Of a stretch of 64,000 nucleotides of DNA, positions 35,211-45,152 are shown piece by piece. Made by a program: the position numbers and the translations under genes. The first letter of the stretch is position 1, and each line of letters begins with the position of its first letter. Source of the stretch: Candidatus Methanophagales archaeon (GTDB lineage: Archaea > Halobacteriota > Syntropharchaeia > Alkanophagales > Methanospirareceae); NCBI GenBank assembly GCA_024699715.1, contig JANPRD010000006.1:51659-115658 (forward strand). Direction: 5' to 3'. Under the pieces are notes generated by a model, which saw nothing but the letters and a program-made list of their open reading frames with translations, was not told the DNA's origin and made no database searches.

Positions 35211-36018
35211 ATGGCATCAGATTTGAAGAAGGAGCTGCTTGAGCTTTTGGAGAGGGACAGGGAGTTTCGGCTCTCAGTGGCGGGACTGCTCGGATACAAG
35301 GAGATATTAGAGGAATTGAAGCGGCTACGAGAGGACATGCATCGTGGATTTGAAGAGCATAGCAGGCGTTTTGACGAAAACGACAGGAAGTTCAACGAGA
35401 TTCTTGAGAGATTGGACAGGCACGAAGCTCATCTCACCGAACATGACAGGAAGTTCAACGAAATCCTTGAGAGGCTTGAGAGCATGCAGGAGTATGAAAG
35501 AGAGGCTTAATGAGCATGACAGGAAGTTCAACGAGGTTATTGAGAGGCTTGACGAGCATGATAGGAAGTTCAACGAGATTTTAGAGGAGTTGAAGTTGCA
35601 TAGGGAGAAGTTGGAAGAGCATGACTTTAAGTTTGATTCTATGATGAGGAAGCTGGATGCTCTCGGAGCTCGCTGGGGAATTCTCGCCGAGAGTGCTTTC
35701 AGGGAAGGGATGCGAGGAATCGTAGAGCGTCTTTTCGGAGGTTCTGTTGAGCGCTGGATACACGATGACCGTGAGGGTTTTGTTTTCGGCTATCCTGCGA
35801 CGGTTGAGGTGGACATCGTGATAAGAGACGGTGAGCATATTCTCGTTGAAATAAAATCGCATGTGCGTAAGAGCGATGTGGGCGTTCTGCTGAGAAAGGG
35901 TGAGCTATACAAGAAAGTGAAGGGCATCACGCCCAGGCTCGTTTTTGTCTCTCCTTATATAGACGAGGATGCGAGAAGCGACGCTGAAATGCTCGGAATT
36001 GAGGCTTACAACGCCTAA
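35211..36018 (+). CDS. DUF3782-type coiled-coil protein with PD-(D/E)xK-like C-terminus, split by one frame break
   Basis: The first frame (to 35510) and second (to 36018) join near 35488-35505. The middle consists of at least four copies of a unit around EHDRKFNEILERLD, repeated also at the DNA level (gacaggaagttcaacga), forming a long coiled coil. The C-terminal domain reads YPATVEVDIVIRDGEHILVEIKSHVRKSDV, with the D...ExK pattern of PD-(D/E)xK nucleases. Such archaeal proteins are common and multi-copy but of unknown function. Repeat-mediated length change is an alternative cause of the frame break. TATA-like cacttatatg lies 20-30 bases upstream. Confidence 0.75.
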
Positions 36019-36048
36019 TTCCCTCGCCTTCAGCGAAATTTCTTAATT

Positions 36049-37494
36049 CTAAAGGGTATTTATTACTTGCTTTGTGCGTTTGACGAAGGCATTCAGCTGC
36101 TCCTCCATTTTCTCCTCGCTTCCTGCTTCTGAAGTGATGCGGATGAGCGGTTCAGTGTTAGAGGCACGAATGAGAACCCAACCTCCTCTCTCCTCTTCCC
36201 CCGCTCCGCCTCTGCTGCTCTCTCGCAAATCCACACGAATGCCGTCTGCGAGATTAATTTTTTCTTCGCCGAATTCGCTTACGAGACGCTTCTCAAGAAC
36301 TCGCATCACATCAAACTTAATCTTGTCGTCGCATCTCAAATTCACCCTCCGTTTGTAGAACTTCGGCATCTCGTCAACAATCTCAGAGAGTTTTCGCCCC
36401 GTTTTCGCAAGCACTTCCGCCATTTTCAGAGGCATGAGCATCGCATCGTCAAAAGGGAAAATCTCTGGAATAACGAAATGACCGCTGCTCTCAACTCCGA
36501 ATATTGCTTTGCGCTGCGAAGCGAGCCTCGTCAAGAATGTGTGTCCTACGGGAATTCTCTCCACCTTCGCACCCATGCCCTCAAGTTCCGCCTCCAAGAG
36601 CAGAGAGCATTCCACATTCGCCAAGACGATATTGCGGTTGTCCCACCTTTTCTGCGAGAGAGCAAGTCCTTCGCAACAACGACGGCAGCATGCTCCGCAC
36701 TTAAAACTCTTCCGCAGTCGTCAACGAAAACCACCCTGTCGCCGTCGCCGTCAAAAGCGGCACCGAAATCCGCATTCTTACGCAAGACTTCCTCACGCAA
36801 CGCACGAATGCTCTCTGCGGTAGGCTCAGGCGCTCTGTTCGGAAACCTCCAGTCAGGGTTCGGAAAGAGCGCATCAACATGCTCAACGCCCGCATTTCGC
36901 ATGACATCCAACGCAACAAGTCCCATGCAACCGTTACCGCAGTCAAGCAGCACTCGCCCTTTGAAGTCTCGGCAGTCAAAGACAGAGGAAAGATGCTCTA
37001 TATACTCCTCTCGCATGCTCAACGCATGGGACGCTCCAACTTCGCTCCAGCCTTTGCTCCGCTCTTCCGCTTTACCTGAAAGGACAAGCTCCCGCAGTGC
37101 CTCGTTCTCCGCTTCAGAGAAGGCAATCCCCTCTCCCAGATATAGCTTCAAGCCGTTCCATTCGGGAGGAAGGTGCGAAGCAGTGACGAAAGCAACAACG
37201 CTCTTTCTCAGCGAGAAGCCTGCGAATGCGGAGACACCGAAAGGAGCAACGCCGACATCTGCAACATCAACGCCAGCAGCGAGCAGACCCGCCTGAAGCG
37301 CCTTCGCCAACGCATCCGAAGTCTTGCGAATGTCCCTGCCGACGACAACGCCAGCGATGCCAACCCCGCTCCTCTGCGAGAGCGCCGAGAGCGAGTCCTA
37401 TGCTCAAAAAAACCGAAGGAGAGATGTCCTTGTTGAATATGCCACGAATATCGTAAGCACGGAATATGTGCGGGGGCGCTTTAACCGCTGACAT
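36049..37494 (-). CDS. Phosphoglucosamine/phosphomannomutase, split by two frame breaks
   Basis: This alpha-D-phosphohexomutase would have about 480 residues. Frame 1 from ATG 37494 has IFRAYDIRGIFNKDI. The shift at CCCC (37364-37367 on the plus strand) leads into VGIAGVVVGRDIRKTSDALAKAL. Frame 2 holds the phosphoserine loop VTASHLPPEWNG and the metal loop FDGDGDRVVF. A second shift near 36640 leads to VLANVECSLLLE and the phosphate-binding RASNTEPLIRI. TASHLP deviates from the usual TASHNP. The product would isomerise phosphohexoses for cell-surface glycans. The promoter is A/T-rich (complement of aaaaattaaatcaaaat), so it is probably leaderless. Confidence 0.85.
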
Positions 37495-37497
37495 CAC

Positions 37498-37893
37498 GCA
37501 AAAATTAAATCAAAATAAAAAATAAAGGGAGCAGGAGGAAGGGAGGCATGCGTGGGATAAGAATAAGGCATGTTCGGCGAGAGGACATGCAAAGATTTCA
37601 TTAAATTATACTCAAATACGAAAATATCACAGACACCACAGGAAACATGAAAAGATATAAGTGGCTCTTACAGAGGGACGCAGAGGGATTTTTCGTCGCA
37701 TAAATATGCAATACCGCACAATCTTGGATCTTCGGCATCAGCAATAGGATTATGCCTGCGAACTGGTTCAGTCTTTTGAGTGTTGCGTCGTGGGTGAGAT
37801 TCACGAGTTGATTGTTGTGCCTAGAGCAGTGTAGAGGCGTCTGAAAACTCTTCAGCAGGCTTTTATTTCTGCGTATAATTTGAACGCAGAGTG
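37498..37893. other. A/T-rich intergenic region
   Basis: About 400 bases hold no convincing gene. The first 40 bases are the promoter of the phosphohexomutase on the minus strand. A minus-strand frame of 67 codons (37601-37804) has an odd composition and no ribosome site. It could be a fragment of a lost gene (NLTHDATLKRLNQF). Next to 37860 there is a TATA-like gcgtataatttg preceding the microprotein gene. Confidence 0.35.
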
Positions 37894-38043
37894 ATGGTAT
37901 ACAGGCAAAAAGTTGACGAAAAAGCGGGATTTAAAGGTGCAGAAATCGTCGGAAAATGGCTTGTGGAAATGTATAAAAACATGAAAAGGAAGGGAGATGT
38001 TGTAGTCAGAGGAGAAGCAGGGGGTGAAGGAAGTGGAAAATGA
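37894..38043 (+). CDS. Microprotein, 49 aa
   Basis: This frame starts ATG GTA TAC AGG and ends TGA. The product is basic with alternating charged and aromatic residues (GFKGAEIVGKWLVEMYKNM) and a Gly/Glu-rich tail. A TATA-like gtataattt lies about 20 bases upstream. It overlaps the start of the next small gene by 20 bases. Homology is not recognised. Confidence 0.4.
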   Translation: MVYRQKVDEKAGFKGAEIVGKWLVEMYKNMKRKGDVVVRGEAGGEGSGK

Positions 38044-38314
38044 GGAGCAGATGCGAAAACTGATAGAGGATGTAGAGGAAATTAAGAAGAAAATAGGAGA
38101 GTTCTGCGATAGAAAATTGAATAGATGGAAATCACGGAAATTTATTGTCGTCCTTGTTTTCGGTTTTTGCATATCCTATTATGAACCATATTGGCATTTC
38201 AATACCTGCAGAAGCGGTTTATATCATTGTTTCGTATTTATTGGGGCAATCGGCAGTTGATTTAGTGGAAAAATATAGGGGAAATTTCAAGTTTTCGGCT
38301 TCATTCGCCCTTCA
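38024..38314 (+). CDS. Small membrane protein, split by a frame break
   Basis: From GTG 38024 the protein has a charged N-terminal helix (MRKLIEDVEEIKKKIGEFC) and a basic stretch, then a membrane segment FIVVLVFGF. At TTTTT (38164-38168) one extra T shifts the frame. The other frame continues AYPIMNHIGISIPAEAVYIIVSYLLGQSAVDLVEKY, a second membrane segment. The two-helix layout with cytoplasmic coil is holin-like in outline, but no family is recognised. The true end is uncertain because the second frame stays open into the convergent gene; I stop at that gene's end. Confidence 0.4.
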
Positions 38315-39458
38315 TCATTCTCTTTCTTTCTCTCTGCTTCCCCGCCTCTTTTTCTTCAATCTCGCAATCTTCTCAACCTCTTTTAATCCCTCCTCTTTCA
38401 GTTCTTTTGCCTCCACATATCCTTTACGGATTGCTCCTTCAACGATTTCCTCACCGATTTCGCTCCTCACGATGACCGTTGAGAAGCCTTCAGGTGAGCC
38501 AACGCTCCCAACGGAGATGTCCGCAAGCTCTGAAGCGAAATCTGTGCAGACGAGGCATCCTTCGCCCACAAATCGCTCAATCTCAGCGAGCGGAATTCCA
38601 TGCTTTTCGCCGCTTTCGTCGTAAACAAGCATTTCTTTGCCCTTTATGTCAAATTTTCGCACCTTCTCAAGGCTCAAAACATGCTTATCAATGAAATCCA
38701 GCAGACTTTCGCTGAAGTTTTCCATGCAGAATAGACCGATGAGCAGTTTTATTTTCTCTTGATGCACCTCGTATGGCTGTTCTGTCGTCTGAACTTTTCT
38801 TAATCCTTGAATTTGACACGGTAGCCCGACGAAGCCGATGCGCTCGCATCCTGCGTCAATTGCAGACCTCACGCCCAAAACACTCGGAAAAATCGTGTAT
38901 TTTGTGCCTGCACTCTTGCGTAGTGTGGCGTAGTCCCTTGCGACCTCCACCGAAACTCGCCAGTTCTCCCCTGCGGACTTCGTGACTACTGCGCAGTCCA
39001 AGATATGCTCCTCAATTGCGTATGCGAGTAGAGCGGTGACCGCACCGCCGTCCTGCCCGCTGTGCTTGTAGCGAACTGCGAAGAGCAAAGCATTTTCTGA
39101 ACACGCCGAGAGCGTTCTCTCGCTCTGAAGACCTTGACCTGCCGAAGATTTTCTGCTCTATTTCCTCTAACGGAAGGAATGTTCTCGGGCAAAGCGTGTA
39201 GCACATACCGCAAACCGTGTCGTAGTCCTCGCAAAAAGTTGGCTCCTTCATTGATGCTTCAACGCCACCCTCCGCTCCACCTGCAACCCTTTCACGCTCC
39301 TCAATTCTTATTTTTTCGCAAAATGCTGCGCATGTGCCACAAAGAGAGCAAAATCCACGCTCAACGACCTCTCTCTTCAAATCCGCAAAGCCTTTCTCCA
39401 TGAATGCCGGAATCTTCACAAACTGCTCCGAGAACGACGCCTCCGCAGAATTCCTCAT
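38315..39458 (-). CDS. FrhB/FdhB-family F420-linked Fe-S flavoprotein, split by one frame break
   Basis: The N-terminal half has FCSLCGTCAAFC near residue 37 and CGMCYTLCPRTFLP near 84, typical of the FrhB family. The frame changes at TTTT (39093-39096 on the plus strand), joining GVFRN to ALLFAVRYKHSGQDGGAVTAL, the family's FAD/F420-binding region. GLPCQIQGLRK and an iron-ligand GEGCLVCTDF follow. FrhB-type subunits oxidise or reduce F420. It lies directly behind porA-porB on the same strand, so it may link pyruvate oxidoreductase, ferredoxin and F420. This coupling is inferred from position only. Confidence 0.83.
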
Positions 39459-39548
39459 TTTGAACAGCCTCCCACACCACTCACACCTTCCCGCTCACCA
39501 CTCTCCCTCACACTCTCCGCTCACTACTTTCCTCTCACTACTCTCCGC

Positions 39549-41023
39549 TCACTTCACTCCCGCCTTCTCCCTCAATCTCTCGTATTTCTCACGCACCCTC
39601 TTCTCTATTTTCTCTATGACTTCATCGGTTAGGTGCTTGAATCTGCCCTGTTTCATCAAATATTCACGGACAGGCTTCAAAGGTCTGTCAAAGTTCAGGC
39701 GATATTCGCCATTTTCAACCTCGTAAAGCGGGAACACGCCTGTCTCCACCGCTAATCTACCTATTTCTATCGTCAAATTAGGAGGGAAGCGCCAGCCTGT
39801 CGGGCATGCACTCAATATATGAATGTAAGCAGGACCCTCAGCAGCAGCGCCCTTTCGCACCTTCGCCATCAAGTCAAGCGGGAATGAGGGGCATGCTGTC
39901 GCCACATAAGGAATTTCGTGGGCAGCAGCAATCTCAGGCATGTCCTTCTTCCATGTCATTTGACCGACGCTTCGTTTTCCTGCTGGTGAAGTCGTCGTTG
40001 AAGCGCCGTAAGGCGTCGCAGATGAGCGCTGAATGCCTGTGTTGTGAACGACAAAGCCGTCTGCAATGAAATTATGCTCACCTTCAACATGCAAGTCGTA
40101 AACAGGTGCGATGCCCGCAGGTCTCACTTCAACGACCTCCTCCGTCTCAAAATGTTCGCTGATGCTATTTTTGCCTTCGCAACCACCCCACTGCAGACAT
40201 CCACATCATCCTCAGATGACTCAAATGAACGCCAGACAAAGCAGAGCAACCCTCGCCCCGTTCTCAAAATGTCTTTGAGGACAACAACTTTGTCGCCAGG
40301 CTTCACATCCGCAAGCACTTTCCACTCAAGGCTGCGAACTCTTTCGTCTCTCAAAACAAGGAAAGGATGGTTAGGCGTCGCATTTATTTTATGGTGCGAA
40401 GTCCTCAACTCGTAAATTTCTCTCACACCATTACTGAACACACCAGTGCATCTCTTCAATGTAATTTCATGCGTTTTGAAGTCAAAAGCATACACTCTCT
40501 CCCCTACTGCTACATCCACTATCCTCTTCATACCGCTTTCTGTGAGTATTAGCGATGAAGCGGGGAGGCAATTCATGTATGCTTCGTTGTCAAAGCAGCA
40601 GAAAAGGATGTTGTGACCTCTTTCCAGCGCACCTGAGAGTGCTTGCAGTCCTATGTCAGATGTTCCGCCGTCGCCTGCGAAGCCGAGGAATGTGATTTTA
40701 CGCTTTTTCCTCTTACCCTTTCGCTCAAGCACCTTGTATGCAGCTTCAATACCGCTCACAACAGCACCGACATTCTCAAAAAGCGTGTGAATCCAAGGAA
40801 CTCGCCACGATGTCTGAGGAAGCGTTGAGGATATGATTTCCAAGCATCCTGTGGCGTTCACAATAATCACATCTTTGCCGAGTGCTTTGCACACGAGTCT
40901 CGCAGCGAGAGCCTCTCCGCATCCCTGACATGCACGATGCCCTTGCGCAAGTATCTCTTCGGTTGAGACAAAAACAGGCTTCAATTCACCACGCATTTCA
41001 CGCATTTCCAGCAGCACCTTCAC
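39549..41023 (-). CDS. porB: Pyruvate:ferredoxin oxidoreductase beta subunit with mini-intein
   Basis: Extein 1 (residues 1-151) has HRACQGCGEALAARLV, VNATGCLEIISST and the thiamine diphosphate motif GDGGTSDIG to NEAYMN. Extein 2 resumes TGIQRSSATPYGA and ends with the normal C-terminus (CPTGWRFPPNLTIEIGRLAVE). Between them is an intein of about 177 residues (see 40041-40570). The frame breaks once inside the intein at TTTTT (40168-40172 on the plus strand; one base missing). The start GTG overlaps the porA stop by 4 bases. The enzyme interconverts pyruvate and acetyl-CoA using ferredoxin. porC and porD are not adjacent. Confidence 0.9.
40041..40570 (-). other. Mini-intein in PorB
   Basis: The intein begins with Cys (CLPASSLILTESGMKRIVD, block A) directly after the conserved NEAYMN. 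Block B is INATPNHPFLVL near residue 63. Block F is VYDLHVEGEHNFIADGF and block G is VVHN followed by Thr of the extein. The penultimate His and terminal Asn are present. The size (about 177 residues after restoring one base) leaves no room for a homing endonuclease. Insertion is in the ThDP-binding active-site loop, as is typical for inteins. Splicing would use Cys1 and Thr+1. Confidence 0.88.
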
Positions 41024-42207
41024 TCACGGATTCCCCACATCTCAAACGCTTCCGTCCTTCGCATCTCTTCCTTCGTGGAGCGTTCAATCGCAGCGTTGAA
41101 CATCTGCTTGAAGTCTTTCACAGTGATGTCTCTACCGCCGAGACCTGCGATGAACGAAACGATTTTTGGGCGATTCTTCGCCTCGTAAAGCGCAGATTTC
41201 ACCTCCGCACACACGGGTCCGCCCATTCCGTGAGAGATACTGCGGTCAACTACAATTAATAAGTCTAAATTGCGGACAGCATCCCTTAACTCTTCAAACG
41301 GGAATGGACGCCAGAGACGAAGCCTCAGCAATCCGACATCTTTTCCCTCTGAACGCAATTCATCCACCGCAAGCATCGCAGTCTCGCTCACGCTTCCCAT
41401 TATTAGCATCGCAACACTCGCATCTTCCATTCTGTAAGTCTCAACTGCGTTGTATTGACGACCAAATATCTCCGCAAACTCATCCCAAACATCCTTAATC
41501 TTCGCTTTCGCAGCCTCAAACGCAACTTCTTGCGCCTTCTTTATTTCAGGATATATGTAAGGAGGTGCGAAACAGCCCATGCTAACGGGCTTTTCAGGGT
41601 CTAAAGGTAGCGGATGCTCGTAATCAGGCACGAAATTCCTCACTTCTTCCTCATCCGGCAGTATCAAATCCTCTATTACATGCGAGAGGTAGAAGCCATC
41701 CATGTGAAGCATCGCAGGAAAAAACACACTTTCAGCGATGCGGAACGCACAAACAGTGAGGTCAAACGCCTCTTGGTTGTTCTCTGCGAACATCTGAATC
41801 CATGAGACATCTCGCACAGCCATCGCATCCGAGTGGTCGCACCAGATACTTAGGGGAGCGCTCAAAGCCCTGTTTGCGACGACCATCACCACTGGAAAAC
41901 GCATCCCTGAAGCGACATACAAAACCTCATGCATGAGCTCAAGACCTTGTGCTGCGGTGCAAGTGAATGCTCTCGCTCCCGCTGCGCTCGCCCCAACGCA
42001 AGCACTCATCGCTGAATGCTCGCTTTCAACGCATATAAACTCCGCATCCAGTTCGCCGTTTGCGACCATCTCCGCCAACCGCTCAACAATATGCGTCTGC
42101 GGCGTGATTGGGTATGCTGCAACGACATCCACATCCACCATCCTCACCGCTTCTGAAACCGCATGCGAACCCTCTAAACCCACTACTCTCCCTTTCACCG
42201 CAGGCAT
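41020..42207 (-). CDS. porA: Pyruvate:ferredoxin oxidoreductase alpha subunit
   Basis: The start is ATG 42207 (MPAVKGRVVGLEGSHAVSEA) after a purine-rich GGGAGGGAAGGGG stretch; upstream in-frame codons look non-coding. The product has 395 residues. It includes AAYPITPQTHIVERL near residue 32, CVESEHSAMSACVGASAAGARAF near 60-80 and ISHGMGGPVCAEVKSAL towards the end, all typical of the PorA group. It forms the core of pyruvate oxidoreductase with PorB. It is intact. Confidence 0.9.
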   Translation of the reverse strand: MPAVKGRVVGLEGSHAVSEAVRMVDVDVVAAYPITPQTHIVERLAEMVANGELDAEFICVESEHSAMSACVGASAAGARAFTCTAAQGLELMHEVLYVASGMRFPVVMVVANRALSAPLSIWCDHSDAMAVRDVSWIQMFAENNQEAFDLTVCAFRIAESVFFPAMLHMDGFYLSHVIEDLILPDEEEVRNFVPDYEHPLPLDPEKPVSMGCFAPPYIYPEIKKAQEVAFEAAKAKIKDVWDEFAEIFGRQYNAVETYRMEDASVAMLIMGSVSETAMLAVDELRSEGKDVGLLRLRLWRPFPFEELRDAVRNLDLLIVVDRSISHGMGGPVCAEVKSALYEAKNRPKIVSFIAGLGGRDITVKDFKQMFNAAIERSTKEEMRRTEAFEMWGIRE

Positions 42208-42335
42208 CCCCCTCTTCCCCTTCCCTCCCGCTCCTAAAATACTTTCTTTTTTCTTCGTAACGAGGGTTAAAGATAGAGGAATAGAGCAGAAAGAAGGAGG
42301 CGAGAACAAACAGAAGGAAGGAGGCAAGAACGAGC

Positions 42336-43054
42336 ATGCTCGCAATTATTGACTACCGCATGGGAAACATTTTCAGCGTGTTCAACGCACTGAAGCGTGT
42401 ATGCAACGCACCACCGAGAATTCTCACCGTCTCAGAAGGAAGCGGAGGAGGCGAAGGGCAGCGGATATGCCGTCAGCACTTGCGAGTGCGACTGTGAGCG
42501 GTGAAATCCACGATTTCCTTGAAGAGGTGGAAGGGATTGTCCTTCCCGGCGTTGGTGCATTTGACGATGGCATTCGCAACCTGCGACCATTCAGAGCCGC
42601 ACTGCTGAAAGCAATCTCTGAGGGCGTCCCATTCCTCGGTATATGTCTCGGCATGCAACTCCTCTTTGAAGAGAGCGAGGAGAGCATGTTTGAGAGGGGC
42701 AGTTCGCAACGAAAGAATGAAGGAGAAAAAGGTTTAGGCATTTTCAGAGGCAAAGTTGTAAGACTGCATGCAGATGTGCGAGTTCCTCACATAGGATGGA
42801 ACAGATTACACATACACCGCCACTCCTCACTGCTTGAGGGCATCTCAGATGGCGATTTCTTCTACTTCGCTCACTCCTTCTTCTGTGTCCCCGCAAATGA
42901 TGTGGTTGTCGCAACAACAGAATACGGAGGTGAAATCCCCGCAGTCGTGAGCAACGACAGTGAAACAGTATTCGGCGTTCAGTTCCATCCCGAAAAATCC
43001 TCAAAAAAAGGCTTGCAAATCATCAAAAATTTCGTTAAAATATGCAAGAAATGA
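42336..43054 (+). CDS. hisH: Imidazole glycerol phosphate synthase glutaminase subunit, split by one frame break
   Basis: The N-terminus is in the frame from ATG 42336 (MLAIIDYRMGNIFSVFNALK), with a purine-rich AAGGAGGCAAG ribosome region. The rest is in another frame to 43054. The change lies near 42430-42480. The second frame contains GIVLPGVGAFDDG, the nucleophile elbow PFLGICLGMQLLFE (Cys) and VFGVQFHPEKSS (His, Glu). These form the class I glutaminase triad that feeds ammonia to HisF. HisF is not in the window. The first 50 bases of the shift region are Gly/Arg-rich and poorly conserved, so the exact site is unclear. Confidence 0.85.
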
Positions 43055-43358
43055 GTGAGAGCTGAACCTGTCTCTTTAACATCCCATAAACATCCGACTG
43101 TTTTCATCCTTTTTCCTCCTCACTTCAGCCTCTTCAACGGCGTCTTCCCGTTGCAAGCTCGGCACAGTGCGTTTGAGTTTGCTTAACGAGATTCAGGATA
43201 AGGGTGAGAGAACGCACAACATTTCCGATACTGTAAGGGTGTAGGTCGCCAGCTCAAATGCATCCATTTCGCCATCTGGAGTGGTATTTTTCAGCAACCT
43301 TTGCACAGAAGCACGCACAGCGCCAGAAGCGAAAAAATAAAAGAGAAAGGCTCCGTCG
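43055..43358. other. Convergent intergenic region hisH-purP
   Basis: About 300 bases between two gene ends lack a credible gene. The block has a short palindrome (gcgtttgagtttgc next to gaacgcac) and no promoter-like box oriented towards a gene. I see no RNA gene or repeat here. Confidence 0.35.
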
Positions 43359-44495
43359 TCAAGTCACGATTTTTTCAAGTTTATCCATCTCAATCGCCCT
43401 TTTTATTTCAAGAGCGAGCCTCCTTCCAGAGCTCATGTTCGTTCTGAATAGCGTGTTCCCGTAGGGATGACCGCAATTCATGTGAATGTTCGTGCCTCCG
43501 CCTATGCGAGTCGCAACATCATAGACCCAGAAGTTCAAGTCCGCATCAACAATTGTTTGAAGGCAGAAAGGACCGATTATGCCCGCCTCAAAATACTGTT
43601 TTGAAGCCTCAACGAACTTCTCAGCCATCGGGAAGACCTTGTTAAGGAGGCTTTCTCTTAGCGTTGCACTCGCATGCCCCACGACAATCATAAGAGGCTC
43701 TCTCAGCTCTTCGGGCAGTTCCTGCGTCTTCGGAATGCGGACAACTCCATCTAAATTCGTCTCAAAACGCCAGTCAACGCCGAGCAACTCTATCTCATCG
43801 TCAAGTGGCGAATAGAAGAAGTCAAAGTTGAACACGGGACCTACAATATACTTCTCTATTCTCGCCTCCGCCAAATCCTCCTCACGAATGACGCCTCTCC
43901 GCACAAGTCTCTCCGCCTTCTCACGAAACTCCTCCGAACTGCGAGCGGTGAAGAAGCCTCGCTCAAGTCGCATTTCAGCGTGCGGAAGTTTCACCATCAC
44001 GAGCGTGTCTATGTCTTCAGGCTCGTAAGAAGGAGGAACGGGAATGCCAGCCTTCTCGCAGAGCCAGTAGTAGTTTCGCTCCTCTCGCTCCCTGTCTTCT
44101 ATTCGTAGCATGTCCCTTGAGCCTACAAGTGGCACTTCAAACACATTCTCCACATTCTCAACGCCCGTGTAGACGACGAAAGAGCGGTTCGGCACGAAAA
44201 GCGTGTTCCTGCGACGCAAATCCTCCTGAACGCTCTCTTTCATTATATCTGCAAATTTATTCAGGACGATGCATTCATCCACAACGCCTTTCCGCAGCCC
44301 GTTGACTTCTCTGCTCGCAAAGTATTTCGTGTATGGCTTCTCTCTTCCTTTCTCTGCGACAACAAGCGTTTTGAAGCCTTCCTCCTTCGCACCGTCGCAG
44401 ACATCCAGAGCGGAGTGCGAGCCTAAAACACCAACACACACACGCTCAATGTCGTAGTCTGCGAGCACTTCCATAATCCGCTCCCTGCTTATCAT
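43359..44495 (-). CDS. purP: Formate-dependent FAICAR synthetase PurP
   Basis: The 378 residues match archaeal PurP, an ATP-grasp enzyme that formylates AICAR with formate and ATP in purine synthesis. The N-terminal domain has CVGVLGSHSALDVCDGAKEEG. VKLPHAEMRLERGFFTA and YIVGPVFNFDFFYSPLDDEIELLG lie in the central ATP-grasp region. The C-terminus IGGGTNIHMNCGHPYGNTLF is characteristic. The gene is intact. It replaces the folate-dependent PurH route, as expected for methanogen-like archaea. Confidence 0.93.
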   Translation of the reverse strand: MISRERIMEVLADYDIERVCVGVLGSHSALDVCDGAKEEGFKTLVVAEKGREKPYTKYFASREVNGLRKGVVDECIVLNKFADIMKESVQEDLRRRNTLFVPNRSFVVYTGVENVENVFEVPLVGSRDMLRIEDREREERNYYWLCEKAGIPVPPSYEPEDIDTLVMVKLPHAEMRLERGFFTARSSEEFREKAERLVRRGVIREEDLAEARIEKYIVGPVFNFDFFYSPLDDEIELLGVDWRFETNLDGVVRIPKTQELPEELREPLMIVVGHASATLRESLLNKVFPMAEKFVEASKQYFEAGIIGPFCLQTIVDADLNFWVYDVATRIGGGTNIHMNCGHPYGNTLFRTNMSSGRRLALEIKRAIEMDKLEKIVT

Positions 44496-44612
44496 TCCAC
44501 TTCCCCCTGCTTTCCGCTTCTCTCTCGCTCTATCCTTAAAAATGTTGAGGAAAAAATTAGGAATGGAGGGCTGGCGAAGCGACGAGAGCGAAAGAGCGGT
44601 AGGGCCGTAGGG

Positions 44613-44695
44613 GCGGGGGTAGCCAAGAGGACAAAGGCGCAGGACTTAAGATCCTGTTCCGTAGGGATTCGCGGGTTCGAATCCCGCCCCCCGCA
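44613..44695 (+). tRNA. tRNA-Leu (TAA)
   Basis: The acceptor GCGGGGG pairs with CCCCCGC. The anticodon stem CAGGA/TCCTG encloses CTTAAGA with anticodon TAA. A class II variable arm (ttccgtagggattc) precedes the T arm GCGGG-TTCGAAT-CCCGC. The discriminator is A. No intron is present and CCA is not encoded. Confidence 0.94.
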
Positions 44696-44747
44696 CTCCT
44701 AATCTCCTTCGCACTTTTCACACGCTTCACACGCTCTTCCGCTCTCT

Positions 44748-45152
44748 TTACTCTCTACTGCACGCTTCCGCACGCCTGATTTCCCGCTCAAGAAAACCGA
44801 TTAAGAATTTGATGAGATTCTCAACATCATCCGCATCCTCAACAGTTATCCTTGCATGACTGTCATACCTCGCCTTGTTCCTATTTTCAAATGAAAGATG
44901 CAATTTCCTCCCTATTTCACTCGGTATTTCTCCACTCTTCATGTAAATTTCTCCAAATTTCTTCACGATACCTCCATGCGTTCTTGGTATCTCTCCCGCT
45001 CTCAAAAGGATTAACGCTTTAATGCATAATTCAACCGCATTATACCCAACATCAACCGCAACTCTATACATATTTGCCTGCTTAAGCATCTTAAAAGACT
45101 CAAAATATGTTTCAGCTAAATCTAAATATCCCTCCGCTTCCCTTCTTAGCAT
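44748..45152 (-). CDS. HEPN-domain protein of an MNT/HEPN pair
   Basis: From ATG 45152 (MLRREAEGYLDLAETYFESF) the 134 residues form the helical HEPN fold. The central segment VDVGYNAVELCIKALILLRAGEIPRTHGG is typical of HEPN partners of minimal nucleotidyltransferases. The usual R-x4-6-H is not exact: the sequence is ENRNKARYDSH. The gene overlaps the MNT gene by 41 bases. Such pairs behave as toxin-antitoxin modules in which the MNT protein modifies the HEPN RNase. Confidence 0.8.
   Translation of the reverse strand: MLRREAEGYLDLAETYFESFKMLKQANMYRVAVDVGYNAVELCIKALILLRAGEIPRTHGGIVKKFGEIYMKSGEIPSEIGRKLHLSFENRNKARYDSHARITVEDADDVENLIKFLIGFLEREIRRAEACSRE

Noticed and set aside
36478..37296. A 272-codon frame opposite the phosphohexomutase
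   Set aside because: The minus strand encodes catalytic motifs of a known family; the plus frame is a compositional shadow.
40124..41023. A truncated PorB paralogue
   Set aside because: The abrupt change after NEAYMN begins with a canonical intein Cys block and the remaining extein follows downstream, so it is one gene with an intein.
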